Part shown: positions 28,268 through 37,272 of the stretch, one piece after another | How positions within the stretch are numbered: position 1 is the stretch's first letter | Layout: every line of letters starts with the position of its first letter | From: Nitrospira sp. | GTDB taxonomy: Bacteria; Nitrospirota; Nitrospiria; Nitrospirales; Nitrospiraceae | Assembly: GCA_036984305.1 (NCBI GenBank) | Contig: BQWY01000001.1 | Span: forward strand, 4,135,817 to 4,199,816 | Length of the DNA stretch: 64,000 bases | Direction of reading: 5' to 3' | Program-made: the position numbers and the translations under genes | The notes under the pieces: model-generated | The model's input: the letters and a program-made list of their open reading frames with translations, nothing else | Told to the model about the DNA's origin: nothing | The model's database searches: none

Positions 28268-28831
28268 ATGCGAGCCCTTTCTTACTCTCTCCTAGCGCTA
28301 GCATTGGTCGGTCCGCTGGTCTCACCCACACTCGCCGAGGAAGCGACCGCCCCTGATCCTCTAGGAATGTGGGAATGTCCGCAAGACGGTGCCGTTCCCC
28401 TCTACACGAACAGAGAACAAGCAGGGTGTCGTAAGATGGAACTTAAACCGCTGTCTGTCGTGCCACCGCTGCCTGATTTTCCGACGCGGCTGCAACGGAC
28501 ACACCCGTCCGCCATGGAGCAGACTCCGATTCCACAGATCGAGCCAGTGCCCCCCGCGCAAGGTCGCCACGTGCCTGATTGGGGAAAGCGATGGTACGCG
28601 GCAAATTCATCTGACGCCTCCGTGCAAAGCGAGGTCTGCTCGCTGTACTCCGAATGGTTGCAACTCAATCAACGGACCCGAGGTGGCTTCTTCTTTGGGA
28701 ACGATCCAACTTACGGACCGGATCCTTCACGTAGGAACTTTTGGACCAGCACACCGTTCGAAGACAATGCCCGTTACCATACGCTGGCCAATATGTTCGG
28801 TAGCGGATTCGTCCCGATCGGGTGCCTGTAG
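28268..28831 (+). CDS. Exported protein of unknown function
   Basis: A 187-residue protein. ATG 28268 is supported by GGAGG nine bases upstream and gives a classic signal peptide (LSYSLLALALVGPLVSPTLA). The mature part is rich in proline and tryptophan, with GMWECPQDGAVPLYTNRE near its start and three further cysteines. The early segment resembles short periplasmic domains with a CxP turn, but no family is certain. A GC-rich hairpin lies just downstream. Confidence 0.58.
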   Translation: MRALSYSLLALALVGPLVSPTLAEEATAPDPLGMWECPQDGAVPLYTNREQAGCRKMELKPLSVVPPLPDFPTRLQRTHPSAMEQTPIPQIEPVPPAQGRHVPDWGKRWYAANSSDASVQSEVCSLYSEWLQLNQRTRGGFFFGNDPTYGPDPSRRNFWTSTPFEDNARYHTLANMFGSGFVPIGCL

Positions 28832-28852
28832 ATCCCCGAGACGTTGATCTCG

Positions 28853-28884
28853 GCCCCCGCGGCATTCGAATTGTCCGCGGGGGC
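28853..28884. terminator. GC-rich hairpin between convergent genes
   Basis: A perfect ten-base stem (GCCCCCGCGG with CCGCGGGGGC) around a 12-base loop, 21 bases after the stop of the exported-protein gene and 33 bases before the stop of the convergent oxidoreductase gene. There is no T-run on either side, so it may be a weak or bidirectional terminator, or an mRNA-protecting stem. Confidence 0.55.
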
Positions 28885-28916
28885 GAGTCCGGTCTGTCAT
28901 CCATCCCTTCAGTCCA

Positions 28917-29930
28917 TTACCATCCAACGACAACCAGTTTACCTATCATCGTGCCGGATTCTATTTTCGCGTGCGCCTGGCGAAGCGTGGCCGCACTGAT
29001 GGGCGATAGCTGTTCCCGCATGATTTGCTTCAACTTCCCCTCGTCTATCCACCCGGCGACACGCGTCAGTAGCCGGTGTTGCTCAACCATGTCCGTCGTT
29101 CGATACTTCGGCCTCGTAAACATGAACTCCCACGCATGGGTCACGCTCTTCATCTTCAGGGCTGCATGGTTCAGCGGTCTTTTGTGATCGACAATCGTGC
29201 ACAGTGTGCCTTGGGGAGCCACTAAATCCACCATGGCGTCCCAGTACCCGTCGGTGTCCACGAAATCGGCGATAAAGTCCACATGCGTCAACCCCATCGC
29301 CTCGATTTGTGGTCGAAGCGGCCGGCGATGATCGACCACATGATGGGCACCGAGCTGTCTGATCCATGCTTCGGATTCCGGCCGTGAGGCCGTGACAATC
29401 ACCGTGAGATCGACCAGCAGGGCCATTTGAATGGCCATCGACCCCACACCTCCAGCCCCTCCGATAATCAACAAGGTCTTGCCGGAATCCTTCCCCTCGA
29501 GGCTGATGCGCATGCGTTCGAATAGCGCCTCATACGCAGTGATGGAGACGAGTGGAAAAGCCGCAGCCTGCGCAAAGTCCGTGGTCCTCGGCTTCAACGC
29601 CACGATGCGTTCATCCACCAATTGATACTGGCTGTTGCTTCCCTGTCGGGTGATGTCCCCAGCATAATAGACTGAGTCCCCCGGAGAGAAGAACGTAACC
29701 CGTGGGCCGACTGCCTGCACGACACCGGCGGCGTCCCAGCCAAGCACCCGCGCTTCGGACTCGGCCAGGTCCTTTGGTGCACGCACCTTTGCATCCACAG
29801 GGTTGACGGAAACCGCCTCGACTCGGACCAGCAGGTCATGCGCATCCGGGGTAGGAACCCGCATATCCAGGTCCAACAGACTGTCCGGATGGCTGATGGG
29901 GAGATAGCGGTAGAGTCCTACTGCCTTCAT
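28917..29930 (-). CDS. Zinc-type MDR alcohol dehydrogenase / quinone oxidoreductase
   Basis: A 337-residue protein from ATG 29930 (the preceding 26 codons of open frame lack support). It has the GroES-like N-terminal domain (VEAVSVNPVDAKVRAP, VLGWDAAGVVQAVG) and a Rossmann domain with LLIIGGAGGVGSMAIQMAL near residue 155. This is the MDR superfamily subgroup of COG0604 quinone oxidoreductases, which reduce quinones or enones with NADPH. The catalytic zinc ligands of true alcohol dehydrogenases are not apparent, in line with a quinone-reductase type. Confidence 0.83.
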   Translation of the reverse strand: MKAVGLYRYLPISHPDSLLDLDMRVPTPDAHDLLVRVEAVSVNPVDAKVRAPKDLAESEARVLGWDAAGVVQAVGPRVTFFSPGDSVYYAGDITRQGSNSQYQLVDERIVALKPRTTDFAQAAAFPLVSITAYEALFERMRISLEGKDSGKTLLIIGGAGGVGSMAIQMALLVDLTVIVTASRPESEAWIRQLGAHHVVDHRRPLRPQIEAMGLTHVDFIADFVDTDGYWDAMVDLVAPQGTLCTIVDHKRPLNHAALKMKSVTHAWEFMFTRPKYRTTDMVEQHRLLTRVAGWIDEGKLKQIMREQLSPISAATLRQAHAKIESGTMIGKLVVVGW

Positions 29931-30185
29931 GGGCTCGCCTCTGAGCGGATCATTGGCGCAAGGTCGCAGCATGAGGGTTGCCGCGGACGCTGTCAATGGA
30001 GGGGACACCAGCGAGCCTTGTCATACGATCCAGGGCAATGAGACTGCAGCCGAATGGGATTGGGCGTCTCCAATCGCTTCGGTGTGACGTACACGAAGCT
30101 CTCAATGAGGACGTGCCGTGTCTCCTCATTGGTGATGCGAGCGAAAGTCTACCCTTCTTCCGGCGATGCGTGCGCGCACAGGAGA

Positions 30186-30887
30186 TCACTCGTTCCCGTG
30201 TCGTCGAGGAGTCGGCTCAAGGCGGCTGGTGCTCGCAGCATGGATGTGACGGTGCCCGGATGGGCCCCGCACATACGTTGGCTTTAGCTTGGAGTGTTTG
30301 TGCCGCAGATGACGATAATGCCGTAGCACCTTCCGAACGTAATTTCGAGTTTCCCGAATCTTCGGCACGCGGCGGCCTTTGATGCGATGCACGCCGGCAT
30401 TATACGCTGCAAGGGTCAGCGCGACGTTTCCGCGGTAGAGCACGAGCAGGTGGCGCAATCGACGCGAACCGGCCTCTATGTTTTGAAGTGGGTCGAATGG
30501 GTCGCCCACGTGATACTGCTCAACCGTGCTCGGCATGAGTTGCATCAGACCCAGGGCACCCTTGTGGGAACGGGCGTCATGACGAAAGTCAGATTCGGCT
30601 TTGACCACCGCTCTGAGCAAGAGTGGATCCAGTTGATGCTGCTTGGCATACCAGTCGATGATGCGAATGATGTCCTGCCTCGTATACGCATCTCCGATGG
30701 CATCGGAATCTTGTCGTACTTCGGTGGCCAATATACAGATCGGCAACACCAGTATGAGACCGAACACGACACGGACCGCTCCACGCCGTGAATATGACGG
30801 ACCCTCGTGGTTAAGAGAACGCGGCGTCGTACCCAGCGCCGCATGGCTTGCTTCTAGTGCTTCTCCAGCGCACATAGCCTTATGCAT
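30186..30887 (-). CDS. Lytic transglycosylase (SLT fold)
   Basis: A 233-residue protein with an N-terminal membrane or signal segment (about residues 38-55) and a soluble lytic-transglycosylase domain. The catalytic Glu is in VKAESDF (about Glu98), followed by GALGLMQLMPSTVEQYHVGD, NIEAGSRRLRHLL and LAAYNAG. These enzymes cleave the glycan strand of peptidoglycan with 1,6-anhydro product formation. The C-terminus is strongly basic. No secretion-system genes are adjacent, so a housekeeping wall-remodelling role is more likely. Confidence 0.88.
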   Translation of the reverse strand: MHKAMCAGEALEASHAALGTTPRSLNHEGPSYSRRGAVRVVFGLILVLPICILATEVRQDSDAIGDAYTRQDIIRIIDWYAKQHQLDPLLLRAVVKAESDFRHDARSHKGALGLMQLMPSTVEQYHVGDPFDPLQNIEAGSRRLRHLLVLYRGNVALTLAAYNAGVHRIKGRRVPKIRETRNYVRKVLRHYRHLRHKHSKLKPTYVRGPSGHRHIHAASTSRLEPTPRRHGNE

Positions 30888-31116
30888 GTCAAGAAGCGTG
30901 CCACGGCCAAGAATTCTAAGTGATTGTTCGACTGAAGCATTTTCCTTGAGCCGGCGAACTGAACAACTTCATGGCACATCCGCGTCCACGGAAAGGCGGA
31001 TTATTCGCAATGTTTTACCTTGATTGCAGACGGGTTGCGCGGAATAGCCTGACTCGAAGATAAGCGGGGAGCACGTTGGCAGGGACCCGAAACAAACATG
31101 GCGAGCTTCAGATGGC

Positions 31117-31635
31117 TTACAACAGATCCATGATCAGTTTGACCGCCTCCTCCGGGGAGGAAGCGGAATGCACAAGCCCGGGCGCAAGATTCTGAAACAA
31201 GCCGACCCCCGCTTTGCCGGCATCGAGCAGGATCACGCCCTTCTTCGCTTTCAGCGCCAGCGCCACCTCCGATACGGTGCCGGCGCCACCGAGTCCACAC
31301 GCCACAATGACATCGCTCGACATCACATTGACATTATTGCGCGCATTGCCTAAATCTGTGACGATCGCGACATCGACAAATCGGGAAATCTTGGCCTTCT
31401 CATCCGGGAGAATCCCTATCGTGAGACTGTTCGGGACGCTCTTGGCGCCTTGACTCGCGGCATCCATAACCCCGCTGGCTTTGCCGCCGGTTAGTAGTAC
31501 CCACCCTTGCCGCGCAATGAGTTCGCCGAGCGCCCGTGCGTCCGCAAGTTCGCGCAAGCCAGCCTTGGCCGGGCCCATCACACCGATGACCGGCTTTCGA
31601 GTCGTACGTCTTACCCTCGGACCGGTCTTGGCCAT
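31117..31635 (-). CDS. SLOG-fold nucleotide-binding protein (TIGR00725-like)
   Basis: A 172-residue protein with KPVIGVMGPAKA near the start and WVLLTGGKASGVMDAASQGA, the Rossmann-like core of the SLOG/LOG superfamily. Members include cytokinin-activating phosphoribohydrolases and nucleotide sensors. The PGGxGTxxE motif of LOG enzymes is replaced by ACGLGGAGTVSEVALAL, which keeps a glycine-rich loop with a Glu. A phosphoribohydrolase or a nucleotide-sensing role is possible. Confidence 0.75.
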   Translation of the reverse strand: MAKTGPRVRRTTRKPVIGVMGPAKAGLRELADARALGELIARQGWVLLTGGKASGVMDAASQGAKSVPNSLTIGILPDEKAKISRFVDVAIVTDLGNARNNVNVMSSDVIVACGLGGAGTVSEVALALKAKKGVILLDAGKAGVGLFQNLAPGLVHSASSPEEAVKLIMDLL

Positions 31636-31976
31636 CCGTGAATACCTTCTGTGGATCGTACGTTCAAGGGTTTATTCTTTCCAATGTCGGACGCTCCGCG
31701 TCACAGCGGACTTTCCGGCGCATTGGGCGGCTACGTCGAGATTAGTACAGTCCCGGACTAGCTGCAATCGATTGGTCGATCAGGGGTCGCTCCGCACAGG
31801 CTGGGGAGACCTTGAAGGCGACATCACTATCGCTCTGGGGACGGCTCAGATGCCAAGGCCACTGCCAACAGGAAAGAATGGACCGCCTTGACCGGGCATA
31901 CGAGCTTTCTAAAGACCAGGTGGCTCCCGAGTCCTCGAAATGGGAGCCGGCTCGTGCGGGCTCCCGCACTCATTCG

Positions 31977-32420
31977 CTAGCTTGCCAAGGCCTCCAATGG
32001 AAGCGAGAAATCCAGTCCACTGGTGGTCTTGCGCTTGGCTCTCCCCTGGTATTTGTTGACATACCTCGCCAAGCGCTTGCGCTCGTCGTGGCCGATCGCC
32101 ACCGACTGCACACCGAAGCGATTACCACGAACCCAGGCCACGCGGACCTCCTCGACGACCAGCGGTTCATGCCCATCCGGAAGGCAAAAGCACAGAGTGA
32201 GCAAGGCACCTGGAATGACCGTCCTGCTACCTTCAACACCAAACCCTTCTGGAGACAAATCTACGGACGATCCTTCTCCCACGATGACCCGACCTTCCGA
32301 GATACCGGAGTAGGTGAGGTAGCAGGCCTCCGTCATGCGACTGGCCCGCCTATTTTCTTCGGCAAGCATTAGGCCCCCCGCGACCGGCTCTGTCTTGGCT
32401 TCGCGTTCATTCTGGCTCAT
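31977..32420 (-). CDS. PilZ-domain protein
   Basis: A 147-residue protein from ATG 32420, with GAGGGAGG six bases upstream. It has RRASR (RxxxR) and VDLSPEG (DxSxxG), the two cyclic di-GMP-binding motifs, followed by VRVAWVRGNRFGVQSV. Both motifs are intact. It lies near another PilZ gene on the same strand. Likely a cyclic di-GMP effector of unknown target. Confidence 0.82.
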   Translation of the reverse strand: MSQNEREAKTEPVAGGLMLAEENRRASRMTEACYLTYSGISEGRVIVGEGSSVDLSPEGFGVEGSRTVIPGALLTLCFCLPDGHEPLVVEEVRVAWVRGNRFGVQSVAIGHDERKRLARYVNKYQGRAKRKTTSGLDFSLPLEALAS

Positions 32421-32489
32421 AGCGTCCTCCCTCAGTGAGTCGTGCTCAAGTATCTTCAAGAAAGCTTATGGCACGAGGGAGGAATCGCT

Positions 32490-32630
32490 ATGACTCTTTG
32501 GGGGGAACCAGCAGTACCCCATTGGCCGGGGCCATTAGAAACACCTGCCTGCCCGCACCAGGACCGGATTCGCATCGCCCGTACTGAGAGCGGGGCCCGG
32601 CTCGCGATGTGTTCGGACGGCTATTCGTGA
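32490..32630 (+). CDS. Possible 46-residue protein
   Basis: Starts at ATG 32490, with GAGGGAGG seven bases upstream, almost the same leader as the divergent PilZ gene 70 bases away. It is short and proline-rich, with two cysteines. The ribosome site is the only real support, and duplication of the leader region could explain it. Confidence 0.3.
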   Translation: MTLWGEPAVPHWPGPLETPACPHQDRIRIARTESGARLAMCSDGYS

Positions 32631-32715
32631 CAATGGCCGGTCGGCATTTACAGGAGTGCACTGCCTTCGATTCGAGTACCGATCAGGCCGTACGAGGATG
32701 GTCCAGGCGGGTTGG

Positions 32716-33087
32716 CTATGCTGTGAGGCCCGGTGGAAGAAGCTCGAGCTGAGACACAATTTTGGCACATTCTTCGGATGTCACACCGAATCGAGAACCA
32801 CTGGCCCACATGACCCGCACACCCTCGAGGCGTAGAGCCATCTTGGTCTTTGGGACTTGGATTTCCACCACCAGTGCAGCTCCTTGCTTAACCGGGCAGC
32901 TTCCTTGGATTCCGCACCCCGAGATCGAAACGTCGACGAGCATCCCTTCGCCTCGAATTGTTTTTCCACTCACCTTGGTGCTATAGCGCAGACGGTATTG
33001 AACCGCAATGCGAGGATGTCGGCGCTGGTCGACGGGATCTTTAGCCTGTTGAGGTGGTTCGGCGCGTGCAGCTGCATGTTGGGTCAT
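32716..33087 (-). CDS. PilZ-domain protein
   Basis: A 123-residue protein with RRHPR (RxxxR) near residue 22 and DVSISG (DxSxxG) near residue 51, then VRVMWASGSRFGVTS. Both cyclic di-GMP-binding motifs are intact. It is the third single-domain PilZ protein within 7 kb, and the closest to the PilZ gene ending at 31977 in both length and C-terminal strand pattern. Confidence 0.83.
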   Translation of the reverse strand: MTQHAAARAEPPQQAKDPVDQRRHPRIAVQYRLRYSTKVSGKTIRGEGMLVDVSISGCGIQGSCPVKQGAALVVEIQVPKTKMALRLEGVRVMWASGSRFGVTSEECAKIVSQLELLPPGLTA

Positions 33088-33604
33088 GAATGTTTCCCCC
33101 AGGACGGTGGTAGAAACAGAGAATGGCGATCGGAAACCGTCCGCGGCATTACAGAGCGCGTGAATCGATTATGCGGATAACGACAGCTCCTGGCATGAGC
33201 GGCACCCTGTACCAAGCATAGCAAAGAGCCCAAAAATCGCCACTACGCGTGAGATGAGTTTTAGGACCAAGTCGACCACGGCCAGAAGTTTCCAGCCCCC
33301 GCACTCCGACAGGGGTGCAAACTCGTCGTCTCATTGACCAAGGATTGTACGTTATATTTTATGGACTTACCTGAACATGGGATCAAGTCCGCAGCGATGT
33401 CCGACACGGTCGCGGCCAGGGTTCAAGATACCGGACGCGACATCGAGATTCTCGTATCGATAACAGTCGAGAGTTCAACCTCGTGACCGCCACAGCCTTA
33501 AGCACGTGTTCTCCGAGGGTGTGAGTCCAACCCCCCTGGACCGCTCAGGGTTTGAAGGGCTGAGCGTGAGGGGCTCGCCGGTTCCCGTCATGGGGTTTAC
33601 GCGC
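33088..33604. other. Intergenic region
   Basis: About 520 bases with no supported gene. CGCTCAG (33542-33548) and CTGAGCG (33560-33566) make a seven-base hairpin about 40 bases beyond the TldE stop; without a T-run it is at best a weak terminator. No promoter box is clear. Confidence 0.4.
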
Positions 33605-34915
33605 TCAGAAGGTCGTCACACTGGAGAAGTTGAACTCTCGCAGTCGCAGACCGGGAACAAGCATTTTCCCGGTTTCCGAGGTGACTGCCTGCAGCGGCTT
33701 CGTGTAGGCATCGAGTCGGCTGAATGCGCGCAGCGGACTTTCGTGAAAGCGAAAATTCTTCACTGCGCCTTGTACCCGCCCATCCTCGATCAAAAAGGTC
33801 CCATCACGCGTCATGCCCGTGAGCGTGAGATCCGTGGGATTGACCAATCGCAGATACCAGAAGTTCGTGACCAAAATGGCGCGTTCCGCGGTGGCGATCA
33901 GATCGTCGACCGGGGCGTCGCCACAGAGGTAGGGCGCATCCAAAATCGGCATCGGTTCTACACCATGTTCTTGAGCGGTAAAGCGGTCGAACGCCAACTG
34001 CGTCAACACACCTTCGACGATCCAGGAGGTTTCGCGCTGCGGAAGACCATCCATGCCGTAGCGATGGCCAAGCAGGTCCGGATGCGAGGGAAGGTTGCGA
34101 AGGTGCAGGCGACGATCGATGATGGCGCTGCCTAGCTTGCCGGCGAAGGGGCTCGTCCCCTTGTAATACGACTTAGCATCCAATAACCACTGCATCCAGC
34201 TAACCAATCCCGCGACTGCTGCCGGTTCCAGCACGACGGTGTAACGACCGGGCGGCAGTTCCCGACCTTCACCTCCCTGTCGCGCTTTCTCGATCGCCGT
34301 CAGGGTGCGTTCGGCTACGGAGAGACGATCGATTGACCGATGTGCATTGGCTACCCACCCAGTGGCGTCACCATGCGCGGCGGTGACGCTGAAGCGCGCC
34401 TCCGTCCGCGTCTCATACCCACGAAGTCCGGTACTGGCCGCAATCCCAGCCGCCGACTCGGATGAACTGACGATCCCCGCCGCATTTGCCCCATTCTTTC
34501 GACACTCCTCAATCACGGTTCCGGCATCATGCAACCGGCGGGCCGGTCCTGCAGTGCTGGTCTCCGGACACCAAGTCGGCGGATTCGCATACACCTGTGG
34601 CCCAAGCGGCGGCAGGTATTCCGGATCTTCCGGAGACACACGCGCGATACCCGCCGCGCGGCGAATCGCATCTTGTATCGCGCCGGCGCTCAGGTCCGTC
34701 GTGCTCGCCGTGCCATGCCGTCGCCCATAGGCGACCGTGACCCGGAGCGTCACCCGTCGCGTATCGACGTTTTGGATGATTTGATTGTTAGCAAATCGCG
34801 TGGTGCCGCCATGGACGTCGCTTACGGACAAGGCAGTGTGGTCGCCGTCGGAGTGACGCATCACCAGATCGGCCAAGAACTCGAATTCTTCTCGACTCGT
34901 CACGCCGTGAGTCAT
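33605..34915 (-). CDS. tldE: TldE/PmbA metalloprotease subunit
   Basis: A 436-residue member of the TldD/PmbA family that lacks the HExxxH zinc site, as expected for TldE. Visible are TTRFANNQIIQN near residue 38, VVLEPAAVAGLVSWMQWLL, LGSAIIDRRLHL and LRLVNPTDLTLTGMTRDGTF. TldD and TldE form a heterodimeric protease that degrades unfolded peptides and trims some modified peptides. The gene begins nine bases after the tldD stop. Confidence 0.9.
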   Translation of the reverse strand: MTHGVTSREEFEFLADLVMRHSDGDHTALSVSDVHGGTTRFANNQIIQNVDTRRVTLRVTVAYGRRHGTASTTDLSAGAIQDAIRRAAGIARVSPEDPEYLPPLGPQVYANPPTWCPETSTAGPARRLHDAGTVIEECRKNGANAAGIVSSSESAAGIAASTGLRGYETRTEARFSVTAAHGDATGWVANAHRSIDRLSVAERTLTAIEKARQGGEGRELPPGRYTVVLEPAAVAGLVSWMQWLLDAKSYYKGTSPFAGKLGSAIIDRRLHLRNLPSHPDLLGHRYGMDGLPQRETSWIVEGVLTQLAFDRFTAQEHGVEPMPILDAPYLCGDAPVDDLIATAERAILVTNFWYLRLVNPTDLTLTGMTRDGTFLIEDGRVQGAVKNFRFHESPLRAFSRLDAYTKPLQAVTSETGKMLVPGLRLREFNFSSVTTF

Positions 34916-34924
34916 CGCCTCAGA

Positions 34925-36373
34925 TTATCCACGAATGACCTGGATGCGACGAAACCGAGCCGGGCTTGCCGGGTGGGACATCCACCCTGATTGACCGGGC
35001 TGTCCCTTGCCGCACGTAATGAATCCGTGTCTCACTCGAAAGCCGGGGCCTGCGACCCCGTCGCAACTGCCCCAGAATTGCGGCGTGATTCCATGATAGA
35101 CCACATCACGGAGCATGTGCGCACGTCGCCCATTTTCGATCAGCCAAAAGGCGTCACCGCCAAACTGAAAATTGTAGCGGCGCTGGTCAATACTGTACGA
35201 CCCGTGGCCTTCGATGTAGATGCCGCGATCGATTCCTGCAATGAGGTCCTCCGGCGAACCGGTGCCGGGAATCAGTCCGATATTGGCGATCCGGACCATG
35301 GGGACGGCGCCCCACCCGTCGGCCCGGTTGGACCCACGCGAGCGGCCCTCCCCTATAGCGCCCGCCACTTCGCGATTGGTGCAGTACCCAACGAACGTTC
35401 CGCCACGCACAATATCCCATCGCTGGCAAGCCACACCGTCATCGTCATATCCCGTCGCTGCAAGCGTTCCAATCTCGGTATTGTCGGCAACGAGATTGAC
35501 CTGCTCAGATCCGTACTTGAAATTGCCTAGGCGGTCGGGGGTCAAAAAACTTGTCCCCGCATAATTGGCTTCATAGCCGAGTGCGCGGTCGAGTTCGCTG
35601 GGATGTCCGCACGATTCGTGGATGGTCAAGGCCAGGTGTTCTCCGTCTAAGACCAAATCGTACACCCCAGGATCGATGGCAGGTGCGCGCACCTTTTCAA
35701 CGGCTTCCACGGCGATTCGCGGCGCATGATCGAGAAAGCGCGCATCCTCGATGAGTTCGTACCCGAGCCGCAGATGCGGCGTATTGAATGAGCGTGTCCC
35801 GAACCGCCCATCGTGAGCGGCCGTAGCCCCGAATTCACCCTGGACTGCCAGCAGGTCGAAGGTGAGGTGAGCCCCCTCGGTCGACGCGAACAATTTTTCG
35901 TCTCGGCGCGCCCACAGAGCGGCGTGGCTTCGCACGATACCAGGCTCCCTGTGGAGAGCCGCCATCGTGTCGAGGAGCAACTCTGCCTTACGGTCGAGTG
36001 AAATGGCGAACGGATCGACACGACGCGGTGTGACAATCCGGTCGCGGTGCACGGGTTCGGCTGCCAGCACGATGCGGTCACGCGCAAGACTCGCCGATCC
36101 CTTCGCGATCTCCACTGCGAGGTCGACCACCTGTGGCACTTCTTCGGCCGAGACAATGGCACTGGCGGCGAACCCCCACGCCCCACCATACAGCACACGC
36201 ACGCCGAACCCCCTATCCCGGTTGTCCTGCACCCGTGCGATCCGGCCATCCTCTCCGCTCATCGATTCGATCCGACTGTCGAGAAATCGGATATCACCGT
36301 ACTCGGCACCGGCCGCACGAACGCGATCCAGAGCCATCGCGCTCAGGTCCTCCCATTTGTTTGGTGTCGTCAT
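34925..36373 (-). CDS. tldD: TldD metalloprotease subunit
   Basis: A 482-residue protein from ATG 36373. It has the TldD zinc motif HESCGHPSELD (HExxxH), with GYEANYAGTSFLTPDRLG after it and YDDDGVACQRWDIVRGGTF. With TldE immediately downstream it makes the proteolytic heterodimer. No precursor-peptide gene for a modified peptide is recognisable nearby, so general proteolysis is the safer reading. Confidence 0.92.
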   Translation of the reverse strand: MTTPNKWEDLSAMALDRVRAAGAEYGDIRFLDSRIESMSGEDGRIARVQDNRDRGFGVRVLYGGAWGFAASAIVSAEEVPQVVDLAVEIAKGSASLARDRIVLAAEPVHRDRIVTPRRVDPFAISLDRKAELLLDTMAALHREPGIVRSHAALWARRDEKLFASTEGAHLTFDLLAVQGEFGATAAHDGRFGTRSFNTPHLRLGYELIEDARFLDHAPRIAVEAVEKVRAPAIDPGVYDLVLDGEHLALTIHESCGHPSELDRALGYEANYAGTSFLTPDRLGNFKYGSEQVNLVADNTEIGTLAATGYDDDGVACQRWDIVRGGTFVGYCTNREVAGAIGEGRSRGSNRADGWGAVPMVRIANIGLIPGTGSPEDLIAGIDRGIYIEGHGSYSIDQRRYNFQFGGDAFWLIENGRRAHMLRDVVYHGITPQFWGSCDGVAGPGFRVRHGFITCGKGQPGQSGWMSHPASPARFRRIQVIRG

Positions 36374-36455
36374 CTGGCTGCGTATGTCACATTCCGGTAT
36401 GATCCGCGTCGAGTGTCCCGTGCCGGAATATCTTATATGCTGCCTGATCCGCCCG

Positions 36456-37247
36456 TCATGAGCGTATCCGCGGGAACCAGGGAATGAACGCGCTCGTGAT
36501 CTGTTGGTAGCGACGGTACTCCTCGCCACGACGCAATATCGCCTGTTCTTCCGCCAGGGGAATGCCCGTGAGCTTCACCAAGGCCCATCCCATGACCAGG
36601 GGGCTCAGCCATGTCAGCCACGCGTTCGGGAGTCCAACAGCCATGAGCACATAGGCCCACCAATGGACCCATTCGAAAAAATAGTTCGGATGCCGCGAGT
36701 AATACCACAAACCGTCCCGACACACACGTTCATGGTTCCAGGGCTTGCGCTTGAAATTGGCGAGCTGCAGATCGGCGGCGGTTTCACCGGCGACGGCCAC
36801 CAACCACACGAGCATGCCTGCGTACTCCCACAGCGACCACGTTGGCCGAGGCGACTGCATGACGACCAGAAAGGGGATGGAAAAAAACACCACCGCCCCT
36901 GCCTGGAGTACGAAGTACCCAAACAGGTTGCGGCCTTCGTCGCGACCCCAACGTCGCCGCAGGCTTCGATAGCGTGGATCTTCCGTCCGCCCAACCACGC
37001 GCGTCACAAGGATATGGAGGCCAAGACGCAGCCCATAGACGGCGGCCATACCGGCAACCGTGGCGCGCCTCATTGGCTCGCCGGAACCGGCCACGGCATA
37101 CCAGACCACGACGCCGACGAGCAGCCAACACCAGCCTACGTCGGCGATCGAGGCATTGTGCAGCCGGCGCTCGATCCACCAGAGCCCCAACATCCCCAGC
37201 ACGGAGGCGACGATCCCCCACATCAACAACCCCAGCGGGTCAATCAT
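36456..37247 (-). CDS. DUF1295 (steroid 5-alpha-reductase-like) membrane protein
   Basis: A 263-residue protein with six or more membrane helices. The C-terminal signature of the DUF1295/ICMT-like family is clear: VCRDGLWYYSRHPNYFFEWV (cofactor-binding region), then GIPLAEEQAILRRGEEYRRY. Related eukaryotic enzymes reduce steroid or fatty-acyl double bonds with NADPH; the bacterial substrate is unknown. It follows two Rossmann-fold genes after 25 bases. Confidence 0.83.
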   Translation of the reverse strand: MIDPLGLLMWGIVASVLGMLGLWWIERRLHNASIADVGWCWLLVGVVVWYAVAGSGEPMRRATVAGMAAVYGLRLGLHILVTRVVGRTEDPRYRSLRRRWGRDEGRNLFGYFVLQAGAVVFFSIPFLVVMQSPRPTWSLWEYAGMLVWLVAVAGETAADLQLANFKRKPWNHERVCRDGLWYYSRHPNYFFEWVHWWAYVLMAVGLPNAWLTWLSPLVMGWALVKLTGIPLAEEQAILRRGEEYRRYQQITSAFIPWFPRIRS

Positions 37248-37272
37248 GCCGGTTCTCCCAACAGAGGCCGTG

